Below, in pieces: positions 7,561 through 14,427 of a stretch of 21,251 nt of DNA (position 1 is the first letter of the stretch; each line of letters starts with the position of its first letter). A program made the translations under genes and the position numbers. Source of the DNA: Sivonenia sp049582005 (GTDB taxonomy: Bacteria > Cyanobacteriota > Cyanobacteriia > Gloeobacterales > PMM-0068); assembly GCA_049582005.1 (NCBI GenBank), contig JBAUTB010000068.1:1-21251 (forward strand), given 5' to 3'. The notes under the pieces are model-generated. The model had not been told where the DNA came from. It worked only from the letters and a program-made list of their open reading frames with translations, and did not search any database.

Positions 7561-8499
7561 GTGTCTTGGGAGCATCAATCCGTCCTGTTGCATGAAGTCG
7601 TCGCGGCCCTTACTCCAGCGCCGGAGAAAGTTTATTTGGACTGCACGGTTGGTTTGGGCGGTCACAGTGAAGCGATTCTGCAATATCCAGACACCCATGT
7701 TGTTGCTTTAGACCAAGACGGAGCAACCTTAGCGCAAGCTCGTTTGCGCCTTGCTCCCTATGGTGACCGCATTGTATTTCAGCAAGTTAACTTTGCTGAT
7801 TTCGATCCTAAGGGACAAAAATTTGATGGCATTTTGGCAGACCTTGGGGTTAGTTCCCCTCAGTTAGATCAGGGTGAGCGCGGTTTTAGTTGGCGCTTTG
7901 AAGCCCCTTTGGATATGCGCATGGATCAGGAAGGTCAGGACCTTACAGCGGCAGACCTCATCAATACGTACTCTTCAGAAGACTTAGCCAATATTTTCTA
8001 TGAGTATGGAGACGAACGTAATTCTCGCCGCATTGCCCGCACCATTGTCGAACGTCGCCCCTTGACTACGACCACGCAACTAGCCGAACTGGTTGCCCGC
8101 TGCCAGCGGGGAGGCTACCAGAAAATCCATCCGGCGACCCGAGTATTTCAAGCGCTACGGATTGCCGTGAATCGGGAATTCGAAGCTTTAGAACAGCTCC
8201 TTCAGAAGGCTCCAGATTGGCTTCATGAAGGGGGTGTTCTTGCCATTATCAGTTTTCATTCTTCAGAAGACCGCAGGGTCAAACAGCAGTTTCGGGAAGA
8301 TGTTCGTCTAGAAGTCTTAACCCGCAAACCGATTGTGCCTACGGAGGAAGAACGAAAAGCTAATCCCCGTGCTCGCTCTGCCAAATTGCGTTGTGCCCGA
8401 CGTGTCCCCCCTTGTGAGGAGTTTTTCCCTAATGAATGCTGTCCATCTTCCGGAACCCGATCCCCGACGCCGTCGACAATCCCGGATAGTCGGTCCTAG
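7561..8499 (+). CDS. rsmH: 16S rRNA (cytosine-1402-N4)-methyltransferase RsmH
   Basis: SAM-dependent methyltransferase (formerly MraW), 312 residues, which modifies C1402 in the decoding centre of 16S rRNA. It shows the N-terminal HQSVLLHEVV, the SAM loop DCTVGLGGHS (27-36), ADLGVSSPQLD, the family block RGFSWRFEAPLDMRMD, and the late blocks IISFHSSEDRRVKQ and NPRARSAKLRCARR. The start is a GTG at 7561 without a clear ribosome-binding site; the conserved N-terminus begins directly there. Homologues normally end soon after the RSAKLR block, whereas this one carries about 35 extra residues. They are encoded where the gene overlaps the next one by 68 bases, so the tail is probably not conserved. 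It opens the rsmH - FtsL-like - ftsI cluster. Confidence 0.95.
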   Translation: MSWEHQSVLLHEVVAALTPAPEKVYLDCTVGLGGHSEAILQYPDTHVVALDQDGATLAQARLRLAPYGDRIVFQQVNFADFDPKGQKFDGILADLGVSSPQLDQGERGFSWRFEAPLDMRMDQEGQDLTAADLINTYSSEDLANIFYEYGDERNSRRIARTIVERRPLTTTTQLAELVARCQRGGYQKIHPATRVFQALRIAVNREFEALEQLLQKAPDWLHEGGVLAIISFHSSEDRRVKQQFREDVRLEVLTRKPIVPTEEERKANPRARSAKLRCARRVPPCEEFFPNECCPSSGTRSPTPSTIPDSRS

Positions 8500-8986
8500 C
8501 GCTTATCCTATTCCTCAAAATCTGGTTCCTCAAAATCTGGTTTTCGCCGCGCAGGAGTCAGCCGCCCAGAAGATTCTGCAAGAGTCCAGGCCCTTGCCTT
8601 CTGTCGTGCTTCTCAATCCTCCGTCTCAGCCAACGCCCTTAGTTTCAGCCTTAGTCCAGGCTCGGCGTGCGCTGACCGGAATGTTGACCCTGAGCCTTTT
8701 GATTCTGGGAGCTGTTTATATGTCTACGGTCCAAGTACAGCAGTCCTGGGCGGCAGACTATAAAGCTTTAAACCAAATCCGCCAACAAACCCGTCAGATG
8801 CAAATGGCAACAGGTTTGTTGGAAGGAAATTTAGCGAATGAGACCAATCATCCGGCTCCTTTTGCCCCAGCTCGTCCAGAACGGGTAGTGCTCTTGCCGC
8901 TCCTCGCTCCCGACCCCACGATTCTGTCAGCGCCGTCAGACAATCCGGTGCTTGCGGAGCCTATCACTGTTCCTTTGGGATATTAG
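8432..8986 (+). CDS. bitopic FtsL-like protein between rsmH and ftsI
   Basis: A 184-residue protein with no recognisable catalytic motif. Residues 1-78 are hydrophilic, Pro/Arg-rich and predicted cytoplasmic. One transmembrane helix spans about 80-100. A Gln-rich, possibly coiled-coil segment follows (about 103-130, KALNQIRQQTRQMQMATGLL), then a Pro-rich tail. Gene position (rsmH, this gene, ftsI) and topology match FtsL, the small bitopic divisome protein found there in many bacteria; sequence alone does not prove it. The start is the ATG at 8432 with GAGGAG ten bases upstream (8416-8421), inside the end of rsmH in another frame. Residues 27-37 contain a duplicated PQNLV unit from a 15-bp DNA repeat. 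The cytoplasmic part is much longer than in typical FtsL. Confidence 0.65.
   Translation: MNAVHLPEPDPRRRRQSRIVGPSAYPIPQNLVPQNLVFAAQESAAQKILQESRPLPSVVLLNPPSQPTPLVSALVQARRALTGMLTLSLLILGAVYMSTVQVQQSWAADYKALNQIRQQTRQMQMATGLLEGNLANETNHPAPFAPARPERVVLLPLLAPDPTILSAPSDNPVLAEPITVPLGY
8511..8540 (+). repeat. 15-bp perfect tandem duplication
   Basis: TTCCTCAAAATCTGG occurs twice in direct succession (8511-8525 and 8526-8540), followed by two more matching bases. It is in frame and gives PQNLVPQNLV in the cytoplasmic part of the FtsL-like protein. The perfect identity suggests a recent slippage event or an array of variable length. Confidence 0.9.
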
Positions 8987-8995
8987 GAAGCTTAG

Positions 8996-10930
8996 ATGAC
9001 TCAGTTGCGCACGGATAGAGAGAGAGCTGCCGAGGCGAATGAATTTCATCTCAGGCGTCTAGAAAAGATGAGTCGGCGTCATTCCCGACAGACGAAGCAA
9101 CGTTATTCTTTCGTTGGAGTCCTCTTTCTTTTCCTCCTGGGCTACTTAGGCTGGACGCTTTTTCAGTTGCAAGTGCTGAAGGCTCCAGACCTGAGGGCGC
9201 GGGCGCTACAACAGCAGACCAAAAGAGTTCAGTCCTATCTTCCTCGAATGTCTCTTACGGATCGGAAGGGGATCGCCCTGGCCAATGATGAACCGATCTA
9301 TGCCCTTTATGCCCATCCTTATATTCTCCAAAAAGAAGCTGAAATCCAATTTCGCCAAGACCTCAAAAAGAAGAAAACCACCCTTGCCCAAGAGTCTTCA
9401 GCTTTTCCCAACTATGTAAAACGTGCGGCTGAAGCACTCGCACCGATTCTCAAGACTTCCCAGGAAAAACTCGTGACCCAGTTGGGGGACACGAGCAAAA
9501 CCACGATTTCCCTGACTCGTGATTTAGGTCAAGGCGAGATGGAACAGGTGGATGCCTTAAGGCTGGCTGGTTTAGAAAAAGAAATGCGTAGACGCCGAGT
9601 TTATCCTACCGGAGAAGAGTCGGCCAGTTTGGTTGGTTTTATTGACTATAACGGGGTCGGTCAGAGTGGTATCGAGCAGTTCTATAACCGTGTTTTAGCA
9701 GGGATAGATGATAAAAAACGGAAGCTCTATTTCAATGGCTTTGGCCAGATTCTTGCCAGCCAAACTCCAGAAAACTATTTCCAGACCGATGACCGCAATA
9801 TGGTTCTATCCGTAGACATGCGTCTACAAAGAGCGGCTTATCTTGCCGTTCAGCAAGGAGTCCAAGAATATAAGGCGAAAAGAGGTGCTGCTATCATTCT
9901 GGATCCCCGCAATGGAGAAATACTGGCGCTGGCCTCCTCTCCCTCGTTCGATAACAACGCTTTAAGCAAGTATGACCCCAAGGTTTTTAAGAACTGGACG
10001 GTCACAGAACTCTATGAGCCGGGGTCTACCTTCAAACCTTTGAATATTGCCATGGGTTTAGATAGTGGGCGCATCCATGCCAATGATGTGGTCTATGACG
10101 GGGGCAGCCTGACTCTATCGAGGCGAACCATCCGCAATGCGAACAGTCGAGGTAATGGTGCTATTTCGGTTACAGAAGTTTTAAAGCGTTCTAGCAATAT
10201 TGGGATGGTTCGCCTGATGCAGAAACTGGATCACGGAGATTACTATGACCGACTGCGGGCGCTAGGCATTGGGCGTAAGAGTGGGATTGATTTACCGGGA
10301 GAAGCGGCGGGCATTTTTAAGAGCAAAGAGCAGTTTGTTCGTTACCCCATTGAGTCGGCAACCGCTGCCTTTGGCCAAGGGGTTTCGATGACACCCCTCC
10401 AGTTAGTCCGTTTCCATGCTGCTCTGGCGAATGGCGGTTATTTGGTTCAGCCGCACATCGCAACTAAAATGATGAACAGCCAAGGCGAAGTGATCTGGAA
10501 TCCTGAACTGACGCCTCCTAAAAGAATTTTTTCTGAACAATCTACACGTACCGTGCGCCAAATGATGATGCAGGTTGTCGAATCAGGAACCGGAACGACT
10601 GCCAAAATCCTTGGTTATGAGATTGCTGGGAAAACGGGTACGGCTCAAAAGGTCAACCCCAATGGACGAGGGTATCTTCAGGGCAAAAAGATTACCAGTT
10701 TTATCGCCCATTTTCCTGCGGATAAGCCCCGCTATGTGGTCCTCGTTGTCATGGATGAGCCTGGAGTCCCCGGAGCTTTTGGTTCTACAACCGCCGCCCC
10801 GGTGGTCCGCAAAATCTTGGAAGAAATCATCTCTGCTGACCGCTTACTTCCGAAAGGACCGATTCCTCTGCCCGGTCGTTTAGAAGATGACGACAAAAAA
10901 GCTGCTAAGGTCGGAGCACCGAAAGATTAA
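8996..10930 (+). CDS. ftsI: division-type peptidoglycan transpeptidase FtsI (PBP3 class)
   Basis: Class B penicillin-binding protein, 644 residues, forming septal peptide cross-links. A basic cytoplasmic N-terminus is followed by one transmembrane anchor (about 38-60), the dimerisation/pedestal region (about 75-270) and the transpeptidase domain (about 270-615). Catalytic motifs are complete: S344-x-x-K347 in PGSTFKP, SSN at 399-401, and KTG at 546-548 (AGKTGTAQ). No PASTA domains are present. The ATG at 8996 has AGGA seven bases upstream, and the gene starts nine bases after the FtsL-like stop, so co-translation is likely. The acidic/basic C-terminal tail (DDDKKAAK) is probably unstructured. 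FtsI rather than elongation-type PBP2 is inferred from gene context and the MSLTDRKG-type pedestal. Confidence 0.93.
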   Translation: MTQLRTDRERAAEANEFHLRRLEKMSRRHSRQTKQRYSFVGVLFLFLLGYLGWTLFQLQVLKAPDLRARALQQQTKRVQSYLPRMSLTDRKGIALANDEPIYALYAHPYILQKEAEIQFRQDLKKKKTTLAQESSAFPNYVKRAAEALAPILKTSQEKLVTQLGDTSKTTISLTRDLGQGEMEQVDALRLAGLEKEMRRRRVYPTGEESASLVGFIDYNGVGQSGIEQFYNRVLAGIDDKKRKLYFNGFGQILASQTPENYFQTDDRNMVLSVDMRLQRAAYLAVQQGVQEYKAKRGAAIILDPRNGEILALASSPSFDNNALSKYDPKVFKNWTVTELYEPGSTFKPLNIAMGLDSGRIHANDVVYDGGSLTLSRRTIRNANSRGNGAISVTEVLKRSSNIGMVRLMQKLDHGDYYDRLRALGIGRKSGIDLPGEAAGIFKSKEQFVRYPIESATAAFGQGVSMTPLQLVRFHAALANGGYLVQPHIATKMMNSQGEVIWNPELTPPKRIFSEQSTRTVRQMMMQVVESGTGTTAKILGYEIAGKTGTAQKVNPNGRGYLQGKKITSFIAHFPADKPRYVVLVVMDEPGVPGAFGSTTAAPVVRKILEEIISADRLLPKGPIPLPGRLEDDDKKAAKVGAPKD

Positions 10931-10942
10931 TAGCCCCCCCGG

Positions 10943-10960
10943 CCCCCCAAAGTTGGGGGG
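10943..10960 (+). terminator. G/C hairpin after ftsI
   Basis: CCCCCC (10943-10948) pairs with GGGGGG (10955-10960) around AAAGTT, twelve bases after the ftsI stop. The surrounding block is highly C-rich, and similar C6/G6 palindromes are dispersed in cyanobacterial genomes. No T-run follows, so it may be a dispersed palindrome that also stops or stabilises transcripts. Confidence 0.45.
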
Positions 10961-11072
10961 AGAAGCATCCTTGGCAGTGCGTAAGTCCTGACAATGACAA
11001 AGTGACATGTCCAATTTTTTGGGGTAAGGTCAAGTTTTAGATACCTAACAAACAAAACAAGGAGAACACAGC

Positions 11073-11444
11073 ATGTCACACAAGGGTAAGATTCAGCTTA
11101 TATACATCTTCGTTGCTCCGCCGGATCAGGTAGAGGAGGGCGATCGCATCTTTCGGAGCCATGCTCCTTGGATGGAGGCAACGCATCACCGCGACGGGGA
11201 CAAGGCTCTCCTGAGTTACAACGTGTCCAAAGCGCCGGAGCTTTCCAACCCCGTAGATCCCAACTCTGCCCCAACCGGCAACACCTGCTTCATCCTGAGC
11301 GAGATCTACGAGACAGCCGCTGGTGTTGCCGACCACTTCGAAATGTCCGATTCGAGTTGGCAGGACTTCCCATCCCTCCTCAAATGGGCGGAGAAATGCA
11401 CAGTCACGGGACTGCCGGCGGCTCCGATCATCAACTCGCTCTAG
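11073..11444 (+). CDS. small ABM-like (dimeric alpha/beta-barrel) protein
   Basis: A 123-residue soluble protein. The N-terminal strand (IQLIYIFVAPPDQ), a following HAPWMEATHH helix, and the later ILSEIYETAAGVADHFE segment fit the ferredoxin-like repeat of the antibiotic-biosynthesis-monooxygenase/dimeric alpha-beta barrel superfamily. In that group the E.Y....G...HF pattern marks the last strand and helix. Substrate and reaction are unknown, and the fold call is from pattern memory only. Translation signals are strong: AAGGAG at 11059-11064, eight bases before the ATG. Codons end in C or G far more often than in the neighbours, and the gene stands alone between ftsI and a minus-strand hydrolase, which hints at transfer. 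A HIP1 octamer lies at 11140-11147. An attC-like inverted repeat follows 82 bases downstream. Confidence 0.7.
   Translation: MSHKGKIQLIYIFVAPPDQVEEGDRIFRSHAPWMEATHHRDGDKALLSYNVSKAPELSNPVDPNSAPTGNTCFILSEIYETAAGVADHFEMSDSSWQDFPSLLKWAEKCTVTGLPAAPIINSL
11140..11147. repeat. HIP1 octamer GCGATCGC
   Basis: Exact copy of the highly iterated palindrome abundant in many cyanobacterial genomes. Only two are present here (with 15292-15299), so this genome is not strongly HIP1-rich. Confidence 0.6.
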
Positions 11445-11526
11445 TGAACGTGGGACGGAGGACTCGATTCGGCGTGTCTACCTCAATGCCTATGACTCGA
11501 TTGAGAAGAACAAGATTTGAAGGCAC

Positions 11527-11559
11527 GCCTAACTTAGACCCTGAGGCCGAACGTTAGGC
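11527..11559 (+). other. attC-like inverted repeat GCCTAAC...GTTAGGC
   Basis: GCCTAAC (11527-11533) and GTTAGGC (11553-11559) are perfect reverse complements 19 bases apart. They fit the integron attC core consensus, RYYYAAC at the left and GTTRRRY at the right, in the order expected downstream of a + strand cassette gene. The site is only 33 bases long, however, while functional attC sites are about 55 or more and carry a second pair of inner boxes. It may be a shortened relic or a chance palindrome. Confidence 0.25.
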
Positions 11560-11671
11560 TACAGAGGTTCAAGAAGGCTTTTCATTCCATGAAACTGTCG
11601 GTTTTAGGCGGGTAATGATGGCGATCGTAGTTGAGTCGGCAAGGAACGCGGCATAACGACCCCAATGCACT

Positions 11672-11687
11672 CGACTGCCGAGAGTCG
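11672..11687 (-). other. small hairpin after the GDSL hydrolase gene
   Basis: CGACT (11672-11676) pairs with AGTCG (11683-11687) around six bases, 13 bases beyond the stop of the minus-strand hydrolase gene. There is no T-run. It could protect the 3' end of the transcript or stop it weakly. Confidence 0.25.
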
Positions 11688-11699
11688 CTGGCGTAGCTA

Positions 11700-13043
11700 T
11701 TACAGAAATCCTTTAAAATTATCCAGTAGGTTCTGCCCCGCAAAATTTGGCGCACCACTCAGCACATCTGGAATTAGCTTAAATAGATCTTTGCCTAAGT
11801 CTGAGCATTTCAAATCGGATATTCCCTGCAATAACGCACCATCCAGATTTGTTTCGTTAGCAAAACTTATCAAATTTGGAAGCAGCCCAGATAGATCTTG
11901 GTTTAATTGTGAAGATATAAAATCGTATCCCTGCGTTAATACGGTAGCCAGATTTGTTTCGTTAGGGAATGAGCCTCCTATGGGCTGAGGGAGGCCTTCA
12001 AAAGATGAACCATTCTTAATTAAGCCAGCCGTAAATAGATTGTCTTGGAAGAAATCCGCAAGGACCTCCTGAGCTTGGGTAGTTGGGTGTTGATAATCGT
12101 ACCAGAAGAATTTATTGGGGTTGACGAGGGGATCGTTTGGATTCTGAGCAATCAGAGGATCGCTTACATTTGTAAACCCGAATTCTTGAGGACGATTGAA
12201 CGCCTCCTGCGTGAGTGTATAAACATCGGGTTGAACGATATCGATATTGAGGGAATGCTCTAAGTGGGGTAACTCGGCAGCCAAATCGATATTAAAAGCA
12301 AGACTGAAAGCTGTACCTACGAAGGCTGAATTCGTGCTCTGGCCAAGCAGGGGAGTTTTCCCCAAGTCAGCTAGATTTGGAACCATGAAAGTGTCCGCTC
12401 CCTCATAGGCCAGGGTAGTAATAGCGGTTTCAATATTATCGACTGCGGTCTTTGCTGCATTGACGATCATCGACAGCGTCACCTGCAAATCACTGGGTGG
12501 CGAACTTGCAAGCGAACCGGCCAGATTGAATCCATCGTTTGCTCCTGCCCATACCACATACAAAGCATTGGGATCGGCCTTGCCAGATACTAGATTTGTA
12601 AAATCGCTGATCTCATTCTGCAGACCTGGAAGTGCTGGAGATGAAGATGGCAAGAAAGGCTGGAGCCCGTTGTTAGACCCTGTGGTTGCACCAGCAAAAG
12701 CAAAATTATAGGTGGGCAATCCTAGATCCTTGGGGAGAATATCAGCCCAGATATCGCCATTAGAAGCGCGTACCTTTGGAGGGTTATCGAGGGTAAACGG
12801 TGCAGCAACAGAGTTGTAATAGGGATCTTTACTGTAATAGGGACCTCCAAAAGGAGGAGGAAAAGTGGGAAGGGGGGAGATACCAAGGGGAGGACTAGGC
12901 GGAAACCAAAACTGACCTCCTGAGCCAAGGTAGGTCAAGGTAGAAAGATTACCTGTATCGGAAAGACTATCTCCAAATACAAAAAGGCTCGTAATTGGAT
13001 ATGTGCTGTTATCGGCGGAAGTAGGACTGAAGGCTTGTTCCAT
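11700..13043 (-). CDS. GDSL/SGNH-family lipase or esterase
   Basis: Serine hydrolase of about 447 residues with the plant-like GDSL domain layout. Numbered from the ATG at 13043, block I is FVFGDSLSDTGN with nucleophile S26, block II is around G118 (FAFAGATTG), block III is WAGAND (N169, D170), and block V is WYDYQHP with D316 and H319. It should cleave ester bonds; the substrate is unknown. No N-terminal signal peptide is visible, which is odd for an enzyme type often secreted or autotransported. After the hydrolase domain (to about 345) comes a tail with two 35-residue units (F-NETNL...QG...DL). The start at 13043 has AGAGGA seven bases upstream; the ATG two codons earlier is too close to it. 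Confidence 0.9.
   Translation of the reverse strand: MEQAFSPTSADNSTYPITSLFVFGDSLSDTGNLSTLTYLGSGGQFWFPPSPPLGISPLPTFPPPFGGPYYSKDPYYNSVAAPFTLDNPPKVRASNGDIWADILPKDLGLPTYNFAFAGATTGSNNGLQPFLPSSSPALPGLQNEISDFTNLVSGKADPNALYVVWAGANDGFNLAGSLASSPPSDLQVTLSMIVNAAKTAVDNIETAITTLAYEGADTFMVPNLADLGKTPLLGQSTNSAFVGTAFSLAFNIDLAAELPHLEHSLNIDIVQPDVYTLTQEAFNRPQEFGFTNVSDPLIAQNPNDPLVNPNKFFWYDYQHPTTQAQEVLADFFQDNLFTAGLIKNGSSFEGLPQPIGGSFPNETNLATVLTQGYDFISSQLNQDLSGLLPNLISFANETNLDGALLQGISDLKCSDLGKDLFKLIPDVLSGAPNFAGQNLLDNFKGFL
11843..11965 (-). repeat. two copies of an 18-bp coding repeat, 105 bp apart
   Basis: CCAGATTTGTTTCGTTAG occurs at 11843-11860 and again at 11948-11965, exactly 105 bases (35 codons) apart. On the coding strand both encode the NETNL core of a 35-residue tandem unit in the hydrolase tail. 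Confidence 0.85.
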
Positions 13044-13153
13044 ATGCATATCCTCTTTTATTTCTTATGCTGCATAACCCTCTTTAGACACTCTGGGAAA
13101 AATAAGAGTCAATTTTCAACTGCAGATAGAGCGAGCATTTGAGCGGTTATTTT

Positions 13154-13201
13154 CTAACAGAATGGCTAAAATCAAGATTTTTGGGAAGAGCCATTTGTTA
13201 G
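13154..13201. other. 48-base hairpin with one bulged base
   Basis: CTAACA-G-AATGGCT (13154-13167) pairs with AGCCATTTGTTAG (13189-13201): 13 base pairs with G13160 bulged out. Within the loop AAAATC (13168-13173) pairs with GATTTT (13176-13181). It lies between the Uma2 gene and the hydrolase gene, both on the minus strand, about 110 bases from each. No T-run follows on either strand. The ends CTAAC/GTTAG recall the shape of folded attC sites, but the inner layout is different. Confidence 0.6.
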
Positions 13202-13312
13202 GAGGATTATAGATTATTCTCTTCCGAAAGTGAGGGAAGTGGGATAAGTAGGGAGGCACAATGTTTTTTTTCTTCTGGTTTATTGGCGTAAAGTATCTTA
13301 AATCCTGAGCTC

Positions 13313-13870
13313 TCATAGCAAAGACTTCAGAACTACGGTAAATCCAGGCACTACGTTTTCACCATCTAAAATAGCCGTGGCAGGGTATTGAGTGACAGAA
13401 CCATCATTTCGATAGACCCAGGCCCGCTGATTCTTGCGGTCAATGAGCCATCCCAGGCGTACTCCATGGGCGATATATTCTTGCATTTTGGCCTGGAGGG
13501 TTTCTAGGCTGTCTGTTTTAGAGCGGATTTCGATGACAAAATCAGGCGATAGAGCTAAAAACTGGTCTTCTAGTTCATCCCATCCTTCAGGCAATCGTCC
13601 TTTAGCGACGAAGGCCGCATCTGGTGAACGGATAGCCCCGTTCGCTAGTTTGAATCCAGTACTTGGACCAAATACTTCTCCCAAGCCCTGGCTATCTACC
13701 CAGGTCAACAGGTAAGCTCCTGCTTTCAATTCACGGTTACCAGAAATTCCACCTGTTGGCGCCATCGTTACGAGTGTCCCATCCGCATTGCGCTCAAACC
13801 GTAGCTCTGGATTCTGCGAACTGAGCTGCATCAATTCTTCATCGGTCACAACAGACCAGGCTTGAGCCAT
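13313..13870 (-). CDS. Uma2 family protein (DUF820, PD-(D/E)XK-like fold)
   Basis: About 185 residues with the Uma2/DUF820 layout common in cyanobacteria: an N-terminal helical part (TDEELMQLSSQNPELRFE), a MAPTGG turn, a SPDAAFV strand carrying the first acidic residue, FVIEIRSKTDS with the E-x-R/K element, then LQAKMQEYIAHGVRLGWLID and RAWVYR. The family has a restriction-endonuclease-like fold; its biological role is unproven and the copies are often mobile or multicopy. The ATG at 13870 has GAGGA seven bases upstream, so I prefer it to the in-frame ATG at 13891. It follows the ParE-like gene on the same strand. Confidence 0.9.
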   Translation of the reverse strand: MAQAWSVVTDEELMQLSSQNPELRFERNADGTLVTMAPTGGISGNRELKAGAYLLTWVDSQGLGEVFGPSTGFKLANGAIRSPDAAFVAKGRLPEGWDELEDQFLALSPDFVIEIRSKTDSLETLQAKMQEYIAHGVRLGWLIDRKNQRAWVYRNDGSVTQYPATAILDGENVVPGFTVVLKSLL

Positions 13871-13927
13871 TTCCCTGTCCTCAGAGACCATCCTTCATAC
13901 AGTAGTTTAAGCTGCTTGTAACTTCCG

Positions 13928-14152
13928 CTATCTGCGATCTTTCCAGTATCCAGGCTCTCGGCTGCAATGCATCACTGCGAAACTAAGGATGTAATCCTGC
14001 TCAATGGTGTAGAGAATTGCATAAGGAAACTTGCGGGTTAGACATCGCTGAACATCTTCATCAATCACAGCCCAGCGAGTAGGAGATTCTCTAATTCGAT
14101 ATACCGCATCCTCAACAGCGTTGATAAACGCCTGAGCCAGTTCTACGGTCAT
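13928..14152 (-). CDS. RelE/ParE-like toxin, N-terminally shortened
   Basis: A 74-residue protein matching the C-terminal two thirds of RelE/ParE-family toxins: LAQAFINAVEDAVYRIRESP (helix 2), a basic strand QRCLTRKFPYAILYTIEQD, and the closing HCSREPGYWKDR. Full-length relatives are about 95-100 residues; the first strand and helix (about 25 residues) are missing. In-frame sequence upstream meets a TAG six codons before the ATG and does not look like the missing part. There is no antitoxin gene directly before it, since the next ORF upstream is divergent. It is therefore an orphan and possibly dead toxin. It may be co-transcribed with the Uma2 gene that follows. Confidence 0.7.
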   Translation of the reverse strand: MTVELAQAFINAVEDAVYRIRESPTRWAVIDEDVQRCLTRKFPYAILYTIEQDYILSFAVMHCSREPGYWKDRR

Positions 14153-14212
14153 CAGTGAATAGCTATAAAACTAAATCAATCTGATGCTTTTCCTTCATGG
14201 CAAACTATAGTC

Positions 14213-14404
14213 ATGACTGAAGACTCTTCCACACCAGAAGCTCCTTGGTACATTCACAAACTGCCGGATGAGCATTGTGAAATTTCCCCAGAGCCTACTA
14301 AATCAGGGACCTTACAAACCTGGGGACCTTATCCTAGTCAGAATGAAGCCATTGCTCGTCGGGTTGGTTTGATCCGTGCGGGCAAATGCAAGCCCAAAAT
14401 GTAA
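14213..14404 (+). CDS. small cyanobacterial protein of unknown function
   Basis: A 63-residue soluble protein with two recognisable blocks: WYIHKLPDEHCEI near the start and TWGPYPSQNEAIARRVGLIRAGKCKP at the end. I know similar short ORFs from cyanobacterial genomes, some annotated misleadingly as transposase-related; nothing here suggests a transposase. It ends 23 bases before the preferred start of the AAA ATPase, so the two are probably one transcript. Function unknown. It is divergent from the ParE-like gene with only 60 bases between them, and no clear promoter is seen. Confidence 0.7.
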   Translation: MTEDSSTPEAPWYIHKLPDEHCEISPEPTKSGTLQTWGPYPSQNEAIARRVGLIRAGKCKPKM

Positions 14405-14427
14405 GGATTAAGTCCTGTGATCGCGCT

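Noticed and set aside
11043..11049. ACCTAAC as a second integron core box upstream of the ABM-like gene
   Set aside because: The degenerate 7-mer is expected often by chance and has no GTTRRRY partner nearby.
11168..11557. + strand ORFs overlapping and following the ABM-like gene
   Set aside because: They are other frames of that gene running into the spacer; no start signal or family match.
13116..13316. 66-codon minus-strand ORF between the Uma2 and hydrolase genes
   Set aside because: No recognisable motif, AT-driven composition, and it contains the 48-base hairpin; its start overlaps the Uma2 stop.
14386..14427. upstream ATG for the AAA ATPase
   Set aside because: It would overlap the 63-residue gene, and the family N-terminus begins at the ATG at 14428.
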